Shown: positions 35,311 through 44,683 of the stretch, piece after piece | Numbering within the stretch: the stretch's first letter is position 1 | Layout: each line of letters begins with the position of its first letter | From: Candidatus Thorarchaeota archaeon | GTDB lineage: Archaea > Asgardarchaeota > Thorarchaeia > Thorarchaeales > Thorarchaeaceae | Direction: 5' to 3' | DNA: 61,579 bases | Assembly: GCA_016839445.1 (NCBI GenBank) | Contig: JAEOUG010000032.1 | Span: forward strand, 1-61,579 | Notes under the pieces: generated by a model | The model's database searches: none | Seen by the model: the letters and a program-made list of their open reading frames with translations, nothing else | What the model was told of the DNA's origin: nothing | Made by a program: the position numbers and the translations under genes

Positions 35311-36567
35311 TCAGACACGATACTTCTCTGGATCCTCGGAGAAGACCTTCTCCTCAGTCTTGTGTGCGCCGGGAGTGTCGAGTTCGATATCACGCTTGGC
35401 AGTCTTATCCTCTGAGAGTATCTCGTTGAATACCTCATTCTGTATGATGAGACGTTGGACCTCGTTGCTCCCTGTCCATATGGTGGCTAGTCTGGCATCC
35501 CGATATAGACGTTCTATGGGATACACGTCTGTGTAGCCAATGCCTCCTAGAATCTGCATTGCCTCATGGACAGCTGTGAATCCAGCTTCTGTAGCGAACA
35601 CTTTGGCCATCGATACTTCCTTGCGGCACCACTCTCCCGTGTCAGCCTTCTTCGCAGCACGATAGACGAGGCCTCGCGCAGCGTCTAACTGAGTGGCACA
35701 GTCAGCGATCTTGAAGCTCACAGCCTCGAACCTCTTTATAGCTCGCCCAAAGGCCTCTCTTCGATCGGCATATCGGGCAGCAATCTCGATGGCCGCCCGT
35801 CCCATACCTATTGGCCCAGCTGCAGATGTCAGGCGTTCAGGCACCATCATGGCGTTGAATACTGCATTTCCATCATGCAATTCTCCGACCAGGTTCGTTT
35901 CAGGAGTTTCCAGATTCTCCATTATGATTCGAGCCGCCCCCATCCCTCTGCAACCCATTAGTTCGTATTCTTCCTTGACTTGAACACCCATGTCGCGATC
36001 TACAAGAAAGGCACTCAGTGACTTGTGGGGAGGCGCATTGAAGTCAGTCTTGGCGTACACAAGGAAGTAGTCTGCACCGACACCACCGGCGACGAAACGC
36101 TTCTCTCCGTTGAGAACAAACACATCACCCTCTTTCTTTGCGGTTGTGTTCGTGCCGAAGAAATCAGACCCTCCACGAGGCTCAGTGAGTCCCTCGCCGC
36201 AGATCTTCTTGCCCTCAAGCGTAGGTTGCAGGTACTGCTTCTTCTGTTCAGGTGTGCCAAACTGGTGGAGTGACTCTCCTATGATACTGGGAAGAGAGAA
36301 CGCACAGCCAAGAGCGATTCCAAGAACTCCAATCTCCTCAAGAGCAACCATCTCTGAAACCCAACCAAGACCTCTGCCTCCATACTCCTTGGGAAACCGC
36401 AGCCCGAGGAGATTGGCTTTGGCTGCATCCTTGATGAACTCGTACGGATACTCCTTCTCTCGGCCATCCATGGCGATGACTGTCTCTGGACTGACCCGGT
36501 CTCTGACGAACAAACGGACCTCATTCTGGAGCTTCTTCTCATCTTCACTGAGCAGTATGTCAAACAT
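35311..36567 (-). CDS. Acyl-CoA dehydrogenase
   Basis: 418 residues. Family motifs: LRFPKEYGGRGLGWVSEMVA, GEGLTEPRGGSDFFGT (FAD/substrate loop), FVLNGEKRFVAGG, ERLTSAAGPIGMGRAAIE, REAFGRAIKRFEAV, and the C-terminal MQILGGIGYTDVYPIERLYRDAR ending in WTGSNEVQRL. The glutamate of the Y-x-x-E region near the C-terminus (PIERLYRDARLATIWTGSNE) fits the usual catalytic-base region. It oxidises acyl-CoA to enoyl-CoA (or runs in reverse with low-potential donors). The next gene upstream is a ferredoxin, 23 bp away on the same strand, a likely electron partner. Confidence 0.92.
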   Translation of the reverse strand: MFDILLSEDEKKLQNEVRLFVRDRVSPETVIAMDGREKEYPYEFIKDAAKANLLGLRFPKEYGGRGLGWVSEMVALEEIGVLGIALGCAFSLPSIIGESLHQFGTPEQKKQYLQPTLEGKKICGEGLTEPRGGSDFFGTNTTAKKEGDVFVLNGEKRFVAGGVGADYFLVYAKTDFNAPPHKSLSAFLVDRDMGVQVKEEYELMGCRGMGAARIIMENLETPETNLVGELHDGNAVFNAMMVPERLTSAAGPIGMGRAAIEIAARYADRREAFGRAIKRFEAVSFKIADCATQLDAARGLVYRAAKKADTGEWCRKEVSMAKVFATEAGFTAVHEAMQILGGIGYTDVYPIERLYRDARLATIWTGSNEVQRLIIQNEVFNEILSEDKTAKRDIELDTPGAHKTEEKVFSEDPEKYRV

Positions 36568-36590
36568 GATTCCAACCTCGCGTGAACAAG

Positions 36591-36938
36591 CTAGTGAGAA
36601 CCCTGCAATAAAGAGTTGAGGGTTTCATCTGAACCCTCGCCTTGGAGGATGTCAATGGCATCTGTCGGACATACGGTCTCACAGACGAGGCAGAGGATGC
36701 AGTCATTCTCACGGACTGGGTCTGCCACCAGTGTACCATTGGACGACTTCCACTCCCCAAACACATCAACTGGACACACCCTCACGCATCTCATGCAACC
36801 ATTGCAGGCGTCAAGTGAGATTCCAACGAGAGTGCCGTGAATCTCAGTGCTCGTCTTTGGGGAGGCCATCCAGACGTTGTGGCCTGCATGTGTTCCTGCG
36901 ACTACCCACTTCTCCCGGTAGTTTCTATCGATGGGCAT
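36591..36938 (-). CDS. 2x[4Fe-4S] ferredoxin paired with acyl-CoA dehydrogenase
   Basis: 115 residues. Two motifs CNGCMRCVRVCPVDVF and CILCLVCETVCPTDAI are separated by ~30 residues, with an N-terminal ~45-residue arm (GHNVWMASPKTS) resembling FixX-like ferredoxins that serve ETF:quinone oxidoreductase. Being immediately upstream of acyl-CoA dehydrogenase suggests it carries electrons from or to that enzyme or its ETF; no ETF genes are in the window. Confidence 0.85.
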   Translation of the reverse strand: MPIDRNYREKWVVAGTHAGHNVWMASPKTSTEIHGTLVGISLDACNGCMRCVRVCPVDVFGEWKSSNGTLVADPVRENDCILCLVCETVCPTDAIDILQGEGSDETLNSLLQGSH

Positions 36939-36998
36939 CTCAGACCATCCTCCCAGTCCAGTTTGGGTTTTCGCACGTCCTATTGGTGTTTTCGGAGA

Positions 36999-37013
36999 GG
37001 AGGTGACACCTCC
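36999..37013. repeat. Inverted repeat GGAGGTG-A-CACCTCC
   Basis: Perfect 7-bp arms around one base, in the 80-bp gap between the protease gene and the ferredoxin gene (both minus strand). It could be a protein-binding site or the stem of a weak terminator for the protease transcript; no T-run follows. Confidence 0.4.
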
Positions 37014-37018
37014 GCAGC

Positions 37019-39178
37019 CTATGTTCTTCTTCTCAGGCTGACCACTAGGACTATGAAGACGGCCACTCCACCAACGGTGAGGAAGAGGGGAATCAGGTTT
37101 GCCTGAACGGCGATGACCGCCTCACGGGATGAACTCCTTCCGCTCCAATCATAGACGACTACCCTGAGAGTGTAAGACCCCTGCTCGAGGCCGTCGATGG
37201 TCAGAGCCGTTTCCGGCGCATCGACAGTGGCCACATAATCGCCATCTAGGTATATGTAAGCTCGACGATAGCCAGAACCAGTGTCTTGAACTGACCAGGT
37301 GATTGTGAAGGAAGTGCCCGGTGCAACGCTGGTCGGGACCTCCTGCAGAGTAAGGAGGGGATTCGCCAAGTCCACATTGAAGACAACGATCTCGCTTGAC
37401 GAAAAGAATCCCAGAATATCGTAAGCGGTGATACTGACTTCGTGAGACCCCTCAGTGAGCTGAGTCACCGTTGTGGACAGCGAACTTCCATTGTAGACCA
37501 GTATACTGTCCACGAAGACCTCTGCTCTAGAGTACCCCGCAACATCCTCCACTTCCCAAGTCAGCTCTACAGAACCGGAGCTGCAATTCTGCTGTGGATT
37601 AGGGCCTGTAATGGTGGTGATAGGCGCTGACGTGTCAATGCGGATTCTGAAATGAGCAGGTTCCTTACTTGTGTTGTTGAGAGAGTCCCTGGCAACAATG
37701 TGGAAGTACCAGATGCCATCCGATAGGCTCGACTCAACCTTCACGCTGTTGCTTGTAGTGAAAGTGGCGGTGGCCGGTGTGGGCATTGTATCTGGCTCTA
37801 AGTCAAGGACATAGTAATAGCCAGTTATGTTGTTTACATCTGGGGGCGTCGTCCAGTTCAGTACAGGCGTGGTGTCTTGGTAGTAGCAACTAGGATCTGG
37901 ATGCGAGGGTGAGAATACATCCGGAGTGAGTACGGTCCAATCGCAGTAGGTTGTGAGGAATGGATCGCCAATGATGTTCATTCCATAGTACCATTCGAGA
38001 TAGAGATCCTCAGCAGAACTGCTCGTCCTGAGAGCCTCGTAGAACCAGTTTGAGAGGGACTGGCCGATGGTGAGATTCTCTGAAAGCGGCCCATAGAATG
38101 CATCACAGTCCATCATGCTGCCAGTCTTCGCACTTCCAATGACAGCCATGCTGTCGGGACCGCTAAACAGGTAGGTGACACCAAGATTGTTCGTGGTGGT
38201 CCATTCTGCCCCCGAGCAACAGAAAAGGTTGTAGAAGTTGAATGCAGGAGGTACATCCCGAATTTGCGTGGAAGTGGCAATACCTTCCGACCCTCCACTC
38301 CCGAAATAATGAGCAGTCGGAGAACTGTGGGCACACAGGTGACCCCATTGATAGTCCTCAGGAAGCCTATTCGTCAACCAGTCTGTAGCATTGGTTGCTG
38401 ATAGGGGATACTGGACCACAGTTCGCGTAGGGTACAGCAGACCCATGTCGTCGGCCCATCTGGAGCCCCAGTAGCCGGTCCAGTCGTCATCAATATACAT
38501 CAGGCCTCTTCTAGTTCTCTCATGCTGACCAATCCTGTATTCATGGGTCCTGGTCAGGTATGCATTGATATGTCCAGCAACGCCCGGTCCCCAAGTGAGG
38601 CATGTGGGATCAATCCTTGCGACAAAGATTTCGGGCCAGATGTCAGTTCCAGGCAGTGCTGCATGTGAGTCATAGACACCGTCGTGAGGATTGCCGTCGT
38701 ACCAAGCCCCGTCGAGGTCCATCAGAAAGAGGTCGCAGATGAAGGTCTCTGCACCGAAGACATCGCCACCAGGATGATAGTACTCGGCATAGGGAAGCCT
38801 CCCAATTAGGACAGCTCCCACGATCTCTTCGGTGTTGTACCAGGAAGTGAGATTGGACTTCAGCTCCTCCGCAGTGGCAATCGGCTCAGTGTACAGAAGT
38901 GTGCGGTACCCGGTGTTGTTGAGATCCTGTCTGTATTGCATGACTGCCCCAGACACGCTTGAGTATATCGAGCTCTCAACAATGAGGACTACGGCCTGCC
39001 CGGGATCAGGAACCGCAAGAGGTTCGAGCTCGGAGGGAGCGATGTCGGCACGGACCGCGCTTGGTGGTATTACCGGAACAGGTAGACCAATCCTCGCTTC
39101 TATTTGAACTGGGCTGGCGTGAATCGAGAACATCAGGGTGCAGACTACAATTGCTGCCAAGAAGTGGCGCGAATCCAT
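37019..39178 (-). CDS. Membrane-anchored gingipain-like (C25/caspase fold) surface protease
   Basis: 719 residues. Signal peptide (~1-25), then a peptidase C25-like domain: VVLIVESSIYSSV, GAVLIGRLPYAEYYHPGG, FVARID, with the probable catalytic pair in WGHLCAHSSPTAHYF (His) and FYNLFCCSGAEW (Cys). After ~400 residues come three Ig/fibronectin-like beta repeats (each with D(T/I)SGY- or VAGYSRAEVFVDS-type strands), and a C-terminal membrane helix ending SLRRRT. Expected to act outside the cell on proteins. ATG 39178 has GGAGGT 7 nt upstream; an in-frame codon at 39214 precedes that site. Confidence 0.75.
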   Translation of the reverse strand: MDSRHFLAAIVVCTLMFSIHASPVQIEARIGLPVPVIPPSAVRADIAPSELEPLAVPDPGQAVVLIVESSIYSSVSGAVMQYRQDLNNTGYRTLLYTEPIATAEELKSNLTSWYNTEEIVGAVLIGRLPYAEYYHPGGDVFGAETFICDLFLMDLDGAWYDGNPHDGVYDSHAALPGTDIWPEIFVARIDPTCLTWGPGVAGHINAYLTRTHEYRIGQHERTRRGLMYIDDDWTGYWGSRWADDMGLLYPTRTVVQYPLSATNATDWLTNRLPEDYQWGHLCAHSSPTAHYFGSGGSEGIATSTQIRDVPPAFNFYNLFCCSGAEWTTTNNLGVTYLFSGPDSMAVIGSAKTGSMMDCDAFYGPLSENLTIGQSLSNWFYEALRTSSSAEDLYLEWYYGMNIIGDPFLTTYCDWTVLTPDVFSPSHPDPSCYYQDTTPVLNWTTPPDVNNITGYYYVLDLEPDTMPTPATATFTTSNSVKVESSLSDGIWYFHIVARDSLNNTSKEPAHFRIRIDTSAPITTITGPNPQQNCSSGSVELTWEVEDVAGYSRAEVFVDSILVYNGSSLSTTVTQLTEGSHEVSITAYDILGFFSSSEIVVFNVDLANPLLTLQEVPTSVAPGTSFTITWSVQDTGSGYRRAYIYLDGDYVATVDAPETALTIDGLEQGSYTLRVVVYDWSGRSSSREAVIAVQANLIPLFLTVGGVAVFIVLVVSLRRRT

Positions 39179-39260
39179 TACATGACCTCCTAGGAGACAC
39201 CCAACTCGTAGCAATATGAATATGTTGTAGTCAGTAGTTGGAAGGCTCTCAGGGAATCTT

Positions 39261-39282
39261 GCCCGTACTCGGAAGTACGGGC
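39261..39282 (-). other. Perfect 9-bp hairpin with UNCG-type tetraloop
   Basis: GCCCGTACT / AGTACGGGC with a 4-base loop. Read on the minus strand the loop is TCCG, a member of the stable UNCG family. It lies ~80 nt upstream of the protease start codon, in the gap shared with the divergent LRR gene, so could be in the protease mRNA leader. Confidence 0.6.
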
Positions 39283-39374
39283 ATTAGTAGTAGCAAGCTT
39301 CTTTTTAGTAGCTCTCGCATAGATTGGTCGCTGGATAGAGGGAAAGACGGACCCTATCTGACGAGGTTGACGAA

Positions 39375-39860
39375 GTGACATCAGAGGTCTTCATCAGATA
39401 TGTGACAACTACGGGACTGGAGAAGACTGCCAAGTTCAGCTCAGATACAACCACTGTGAACTTGGAACTCCGTGACATTGTCGAAGTCGACCTGCTCCCG
39501 CTTCTTTGGTGTGACAAACTGCAAGTGCTCAGCCTGAGGAACAACAGCCTGAACGAAGTGGACCTCAGCGCACTGGAACGTTGCCGTCGACTACGGGTCT
39601 TGAAGCTTAGTAACAACAGGATTCAGGAACTCGACCTTGAACCCTTGGCAACGTGTGAGGAACTTGAGGAGGTCTGTCTGGAGAACAACAGGCTGAAGAT
39701 TGTGGATCTATCACCTCTGTTCCAGTGCTCAAGACTTCAGGAACTCAAGCTTGATGAATCTGTAGCACTCACTGCAGACTTGCTCCTGCGGTCAATAGGG
39801 AGCTGGCCAGAGGTCCTGATTGAGCGATACCATCGTATCCTCTGGAAATCGCAGCCCTGA
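39375..39860 (+). CDS. Leucine-rich repeat protein
   Basis: 161 residues. At least three and a half repeats with a period of 23 residues and consensus LxxLxLxNNxLxxvDLxpLxxC: LQVLSLRNNSLNEVDLSAL, LRVLKLSNNRIQELDLEPL, LEEVCLENNRLKIVDLSPL, LQELKLDES. Each repeat also has a cysteine at the same place (C in the -RC/-TC/-QC positions), which would stack along the fold. No signal peptide or membrane helix, so probably cytosolic and protein-binding. The start is GTG at 39375; a TATA-like ctttttagt lies ~70 nt upstream. Confidence 0.82.
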   Translation: MTSEVFIRYVTTTGLEKTAKFSSDTTTVNLELRDIVEVDLLPLLWCDKLQVLSLRNNSLNEVDLSALERCRRLRVLKLSNNRIQELDLEPLATCEELEEVCLENNRLKIVDLSPLFQCSRLQELKLDESVALTADLLLRSIGSWPEVLIERYHRILWKSQP

Positions 39861-39884
39861 TTTGATTTGGTTGGAGGTTGCTAT

Positions 39885-40691
39885 ATGAATCTGGGACTCG
39901 CAGACAAGCACGTCCTTCTGACAGGGGCCTCAGGAGGTATAGGCATTGTCACGGCTAGCAAGTTGCTTGATGAAGGAGCAAGAGTCACAGGAACGTATCG
40001 CTCAGCCAAGGAGCAACTCAACGATCTGTGCAGCAGATGGCCTGACTCTTTCGCAGCCCGTCAAATGGACCAGACAGAGGAGAAGGATGTCCAAGAAGCC
40101 TTCCGGCAGGCAAACGAGACCTTCGGGAGAATCGATGTTCTGGTAGCCAATGCTGGGATAGCAAATCACGAAGGAGTAGCAGTTCAGGAAATGGAGCTCA
40201 AGCAATGGATCAACACAATCAATGTCAACCTCACTGGAGCATTCCTTTCAGCGAAGTACTTCTTCCGGAATCTGGAGGAGTTCCCGGGCAAGTCGGCCTC
40301 ACTGATTCTAGTCGGTTCAACGGCAGGTCTCTTCGGAGAGGCGTGGTACGCAGACTACTCCACATCGAAGGCTGGAATGCATGGTCTGATGATGAGCCTG
40401 AAGAACGAGATTGGTCATCTTGCTAAGAATGGCAGGGTCAACCTTGTCAACCCAGGATGGACTCTCACACCTATGGCGGAGGGAGCCCTCACAGATAGCG
40501 CCCTGAAGAAGAGGATACTGCAGACGATCCCAATGAGGAAGACCGCCTTGCCTGAGGATATCGCGGGTGCCATCCTGTATCTTGCCTCTGACGAGCTCTC
40601 AGGTCACATAAGCGGTCAGACCATCACGGTCGCGGGAGGAATGGAAGGGCGAGTTCTCTACACACCAGGCGAGATTGGTGACGACAGTTGA
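39885..40691 (+). CDS. Short-chain dehydrogenase/reductase
   Basis: 268 residues. SDR features: LLTGASGGIGIVTASKLL (cofactor loop), LVANAGIANHEG (NAG), a serine in LILVGSTAGLFG and the YxxxK pair in WYADYSTSKAGMHG, and VNPGWTLTPMAEG. Active-site residues are complete. Resembles FabG-type reductases; substrate unknown. The ATG at 39885 has TTGGAGG upstream. The stop overlaps the start of the methyltransferase gene (TTGA). Confidence 0.9.
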   Translation: MNLGLADKHVLLTGASGGIGIVTASKLLDEGARVTGTYRSAKEQLNDLCSRWPDSFAARQMDQTEEKDVQEAFRQANETFGRIDVLVANAGIANHEGVAVQEMELKQWINTINVNLTGAFLSAKYFFRNLEEFPGKSASLILVGSTAGLFGEAWYADYSTSKAGMHGLMMSLKNEIGHLAKNGRVNLVNPGWTLTPMAEGALTDSALKKRILQTIPMRKTALPEDIAGAILYLASDELSGHISGQTITVAGGMEGRVLYTPGEIGDDS

Positions 40692-41449
40692 CGTTCGATG
40701 ATGTGGCACTAATCTACGATGACGCAATCGATTGGGAGGCCCGGCTCGGACACGAGATGCCTTTTCTTCTGGCGGCACTTGGTGAACCTTCAGGGAAAGC
40801 AGTCTTGGATCTTGCGTGCGGAAGCGGACGACACGCAATCGAGCTCGCTCTCATGGGTGCTACCGTGACTGGGCTGGACATCAGCTCTTCGATGCTAATC
40901 AGGGCAAGAGAACTCGCAGATGCCAGAGGCGCTGGGCCGAATTTCATAGAATCGGACATGGTGAGCTTCGATGATGCGCTGAGGCCTCAGAAGTTCGACG
41001 TGATCATGTGCATTGGAAACTCACTCGCGCTTCTTGAGGACCAAAGCGCGTTAGAGCGCGTCCTCGAGAGTGCATTCAGCAGATTAGACGACGGAGGTGT
41101 TCTCCTTGCTCAAGTCCTCAACTTCGAAGAGATTCGACATTCGGGCTTCCGATTCTTCCCTGTGAAGGCAGTGGAGAGGGGAGATGGGACAGTCGTTGTC
41201 TTCTTCAGGTTCTTTGAACACCTCATACACCAAAAGAGGTCAGATCTTGTGGTGGTGACATACCTTCAGAATGGACTCCAGTGGCAGAGCGAGATATCTG
41301 TGCAGTCTGTCCTGAACCTCGAGAGAGAATCAATCTGTGATGCATTGCATAGGTGCGGCTTTGCCGAAGTGGAGTGCTTCGGGGGCTATGATAGGCGTCC
41401 CCTTCATCCGAAGTCGGACAGAAACATCGTCATCACAGCCCACAAGTGA
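40688..41449 (+). CDS. Class I SAM-dependent methyltransferase
   Basis: 253 residues. Motif I VLDLACGSGRHAIELALMG and motif II VTGLDISSSML are clear, followed by FDVIMCIGNSLALL (motif IV region). N-terminal IYDDAIDWEARLGHEMPFL matches the UbiE/GlyMT-like group. The substrate cannot be deduced. It starts with TTG overlapping the SDR stop by 4 nt, so the two are translationally coupled and perhaps act on one metabolite. Confidence 0.85.
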   Translation: MTFDDVALIYDDAIDWEARLGHEMPFLLAALGEPSGKAVLDLACGSGRHAIELALMGATVTGLDISSSMLIRARELADARGAGPNFIESDMVSFDDALRPQKFDVIMCIGNSLALLEDQSALERVLESAFSRLDDGGVLLAQVLNFEEIRHSGFRFFPVKAVERGDGTVVVFFRFFEHLIHQKRSDLVVVTYLQNGLQWQSEISVQSVLNLERESICDALHRCGFAEVECFGGYDRRPLHPKSDRNIVITAHK

Positions 41450-41454
41450 GGCGT

Positions 41455-42939
41455 CTAGTTACGCCGCCTGACATAGAACGTCAGCACCAGAATCATGACA
41501 ACTGACACACCGGCAAGGAGTACGAAGGAGACTGCATTCCCTGCATCCAATTCCGACATCAATGCATCAGCCATATCATCCCAGGCATCTGCAATTGACA
41601 CAAGATGGATCTGAATCGCAGTCAATTCATCCTCGAACGGCTCAGCTGCTGCAATGATATCGCCACTGGTTGTGAACTGACAGTGGTAGGCAATCTTCTC
41701 GAGGCAGTCTGTGAGGTCAGACCCGCCGCCTGAGTAGTCGAAGTCGTTAAGGCTTGCATTGCTTGTCAGAGCGTCAAAGTGAAGGAGAGCATCAGTTGCA
41801 GACCTGACAAATGCATCGAGATTGAACCCTGGCAGCACTGAAGACACATGGGTAAGCGCTGCTTGGAAGGCTGCATACTGGAGAGATAGCCTCTGCTCCA
41901 GATTGACTCCGAAGCTATAGAGGTATGCTGACTTCTCCGCAGGGCTCATGTTGCCGATTGATTCGAAATAGTCAGACAACCGGATGGAGGTCATATCAAG
42001 AGCGAGCTCCCTGAAGGCATCCGACCCGAAGTGAACCCCGGGAATAGGACCCTTCTCAGGGACATGCGAATCCCAATCTCCCTGCAGACGTGACAGGATA
42101 TATTCCGCAATGTTACGCTCAGCGTGGTTCACACCCTCTCCAGTGGGCTGGACAACCACCATCCCATACATCCTGTTCCATGCCGCCTCGAGCGTTGTGA
42201 AGTTGACTGCGTAGTTCCATTCAGATTGTGAAGGACGTCCGTAGCTCTCACCAATTATCCCGATTCCAGGGTCGGCCAAGTAGACTACTCCTATCGCTTC
42301 ATCGAAGCCTGTCGACACGACCGAATGACCAGAACCTGTTTCTATCCAGCCCATTGATCTAAGCAGGTCATAGTCAGAATGAGGGAGGTAGTAGGGATTC
42401 ACTAGGAGCTCGACCGGATAGCCGTCCTTAATCGTGCTCTTCAGAATGCCAAAGGCCTGGTCCCACCCATCTATCACCACGAAATCGACACCTGCAAGCT
42501 GCTGAGCTGCTGCGAAGGTCGCTCCATGATTGCTGTTATTAACATCCACAATCAGGGTCACGTTCAACCCGTAGAACTCCGCAAGCTGTTTCTGAGGAAC
42601 CATCTGGCGGAAGTGGGGGCCGTCCCAGAAGACTCTCTCACTTCCAGAGCTGATGTAGAGAGATGTGAAACCTATCCCAGAAGCAGCACACACCTCCGGA
42701 AGGCCAAATGGTATGCCAGCAGCCCTGAATGTCATGGCAAGGCAAGACCAGTGACATAGACCATTGACCTGCTGCCACTCATATTCAACATCCGTTACAT
42801 TGGCAGATTCAGTGCTGCCTATGATGTGCGGTGCTGTGTAGGACACAAGTGATGATGTACCCAGAGCCGCTGTATTCAGACCAATGGACAAGACTAACAC
42901 CGATACTAGTACGAAGCAATTCAATCTGATACCGTTCAT
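41455..42939 (-). CDS. Membrane-anchored extracellular C39-like peptidase
   Basis: 494 residues. A signal peptide (~1-26), then a papain-like C39_2 domain: QQVNGLCHWSCLAMTFRAAG with the probable nucleophile cysteine, VDFVVIDGWDQ, GSGHSVVSTGFDE with the histidine, and VYLADPG with the aspartate. A helical ~200-residue region follows, then a C-terminal membrane helix ending YVRRRN. The catalytic domain is outside the cell, unlike ABC-fused C39 leader peptidases. It begins 69 nt after the ABC permease stop on the same strand; ATG 42939 has GGAGGA upstream. It may process or remove a peptide handled by the ABC transporter (hypothesis). Confidence 0.75.
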   Translation of the reverse strand: MNGIRLNCFVLVSVLVLSIGLNTAALGTSSLVSYTAPHIIGSTESANVTDVEYEWQQVNGLCHWSCLAMTFRAAGIPFGLPEVCAASGIGFTSLYISSGSERVFWDGPHFRQMVPQKQLAEFYGLNVTLIVDVNNSNHGATFAAAQQLAGVDFVVIDGWDQAFGILKSTIKDGYPVELLVNPYYLPHSDYDLLRSMGWIETGSGHSVVSTGFDEAIGVVYLADPGIGIIGESYGRPSQSEWNYAVNFTTLEAAWNRMYGMVVVQPTGEGVNHAERNIAEYILSRLQGDWDSHVPEKGPIPGVHFGSDAFRELALDMTSIRLSDYFESIGNMSPAEKSAYLYSFGVNLEQRLSLQYAAFQAALTHVSSVLPGFNLDAFVRSATDALLHFDALTSNASLNDFDYSGGGSDLTDCLEKIAYHCQFTTSGDIIAAAEPFEDELTAIQIHLVSIADAWDDMADALMSELDAGNAVSFVLLAGVSVVMILVLTFYVRRRN

Positions 42940-43007
42940 CTTGGTTCCTCCGAGGTGGTTGTGACAGGGTAGAGGGAGTTTCAATCCCTCCACCTCTGCC
43001 ACCCTCT

Positions 43008-44678
43008 CTAGGCGTCAGGCTTAGAGAGGCTTCTCACTCCCAAGAACAGAAGGAGAAATCCGATGGACCACTGCACCAACAAGCCGAAGAAGGACATGCC
43101 GTACATGATGTTTTCAGGCCCAAAGATCGCGGCAATGAACCCGAAGAAATCGATGCGGAATACTATGCTTGCGATAATGTCAATGAAGAGGACCCCAATG
43201 ATGGAGAACTCCGCCAACATAGTGGATGACATGATGTTCATCTGGTGAGCAGGTGATTTGGTGTCCTCGTAGTTCGGATTGCCTGCTGTGATTCCTGTCG
43301 CGATGAACATTCCTCCCAACACGGCCATATAGCCGAATCCGAGAACGATGAGAACCTGCGCCAGAGTGAGCCCCATTATGAAATACAGAGCCAAGGTGGG
43401 GAGCACCGCAAGAGGCACACAGATGAGTGCCCCTGATACAACTCTGCTCCTCACAAACCGGGACGCGCCAGACGGTGAGCCCTGAATGATCCAGAGCTGG
43501 TCCTTGCTCTCAAGAAATCCGGCACCCGCGAATGGGAACGTGCCAACAAGCGAGAGCATCACAGGGAGCATGAAGAAGACCTCACCGAACTGCATGAACT
43601 CGGCACTCACGGCCGTCAAGACGATGGGCATCATGATGGCCAGAACGAGACCATAGGCTATCTTCGAGAGGTTCTGTGCCTTCCGTGTGAAATCCTTGAG
43701 GCTTGTGACAACCAAGGCTCCGAATGCGCCAGGACTGAGCCGACGGATACCTCTCAGAATGGAGTTCTCGCGGCCCACAGTCGTGACAGTCTCTGTTCGA
43801 GAACCAGCCTCGATGGTGAAGATCCTATCAGCCGCCACGAGGCCAAGAGCCACGGTGCCAGCAACGAAGACGCCCATCAAGAACGAATCAACATACGCGC
43901 TCAGCTGCAGAACACCTGCGAACTCGGCGGCAGTCAATCCGATGCCGTTGAATGTGACAGTGCTCCACGTCATGAGGTCTGCGAACCAAGTCGATGGGAG
44001 AAGGTACATCGCGTTCATGCCCATCATCTCAGATATGGCGGGCAAGAAGAACATCAGTCCGTACATCGGCACGACGACTATGACACCCACAACCATAGAC
44101 AAGGCCTTTGCGATGTCGTTTCCTCTGGATGACTCACCAAGACGTGCCTGAACCACCGATGTGACGAGGTTCGACAGCCAAATGGTGGACATTGAGAGGA
44201 GCGCCAACACTCCATATACAAGTAGCTGTCCAAGGATGGACACCTGGAAGGCCAACATGAAGGGAGAGATCAGCAGCGGAGCCAAGATTATGATGATGAT
44301 GCCGTAGACAGGAATCTTGCCCAAGAAGGTTCCCGAGATTATGTTCCTGGTACTGACATTGTTGGACATGAATATCTCCCAATGCCCAATCTTGATCTCT
44401 TGGAGTGCCTGCGCGAGGGGAAACATCAGCAGGAGCAGCCACAAGAACAACATCAGCGACCGTATCATCCCTGGAAAGATAGACCTCAGCAGTCCAACGA
44501 TGAACTCCATGGGGAAGAGGGCAGTAAGGATACCTCCCATCATCATTGGGGCAACAACAACTGCCCAGACGAGGGTCAGTGCCACAATGATGCCCATGTA
44601 GAGTGTTCTTCGGGCCCGCATGAAGGACGTAAGGACATAGTACTCCGCCTTTGCTATTGCAAGCCAAGCTCGACTCAT
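43008..44678 (-). CDS. ABC transporter permease (two six-helix halves)
   Basis: 556 residues, about 12 membrane helices in two sets, with a soluble loop near residues 300-330 (VTTVGRENSILRGIRRLSPG). The chain resembles ABC-2 type exporters of the kind encoded next to a single ATPase gene. The N-terminus MSRAWLAIAKAEYYVLTSFM is amphipathic, as usual for this type. ATG 44678 has GGAGGT 7 nt upstream and overlaps no gene; the ATPase stop is 5 nt upstream. Substrate not deducible; direction is probably export. Confidence 0.8.
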   Translation of the reverse strand: MSRAWLAIAKAEYYVLTSFMRARRTLYMGIIVALTLVWAVVVAPMMMGGILTALFPMEFIVGLLRSIFPGMIRSLMLFLWLLLLMFPLAQALQEIKIGHWEIFMSNNVSTRNIISGTFLGKIPVYGIIIIILAPLLISPFMLAFQVSILGQLLVYGVLALLSMSTIWLSNLVTSVVQARLGESSRGNDIAKALSMVVGVIVVVPMYGLMFFLPAISEMMGMNAMYLLPSTWFADLMTWSTVTFNGIGLTAAEFAGVLQLSAYVDSFLMGVFVAGTVALGLVAADRIFTIEAGSRTETVTTVGRENSILRGIRRLSPGAFGALVVTSLKDFTRKAQNLSKIAYGLVLAIMMPIVLTAVSAEFMQFGEVFFMLPVMLSLVGTFPFAGAGFLESKDQLWIIQGSPSGASRFVRSRVVSGALICVPLAVLPTLALYFIMGLTLAQVLIVLGFGYMAVLGGMFIATGITAGNPNYEDTKSPAHQMNIMSSTMLAEFSIIGVLFIDIIASIVFRIDFFGFIAAIFGPENIMYGMSFFGLLVQWSIGFLLLFLGVRSLSKPDA

Positions 44679-44683
44679 TTTGC

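Noticed and set aside
36999..37013. Inverted repeat as a sure terminator
   Set aside because: Only a 5-6 bp stem is possible with a real loop and there is no T-run, so it is listed only as a repeat.
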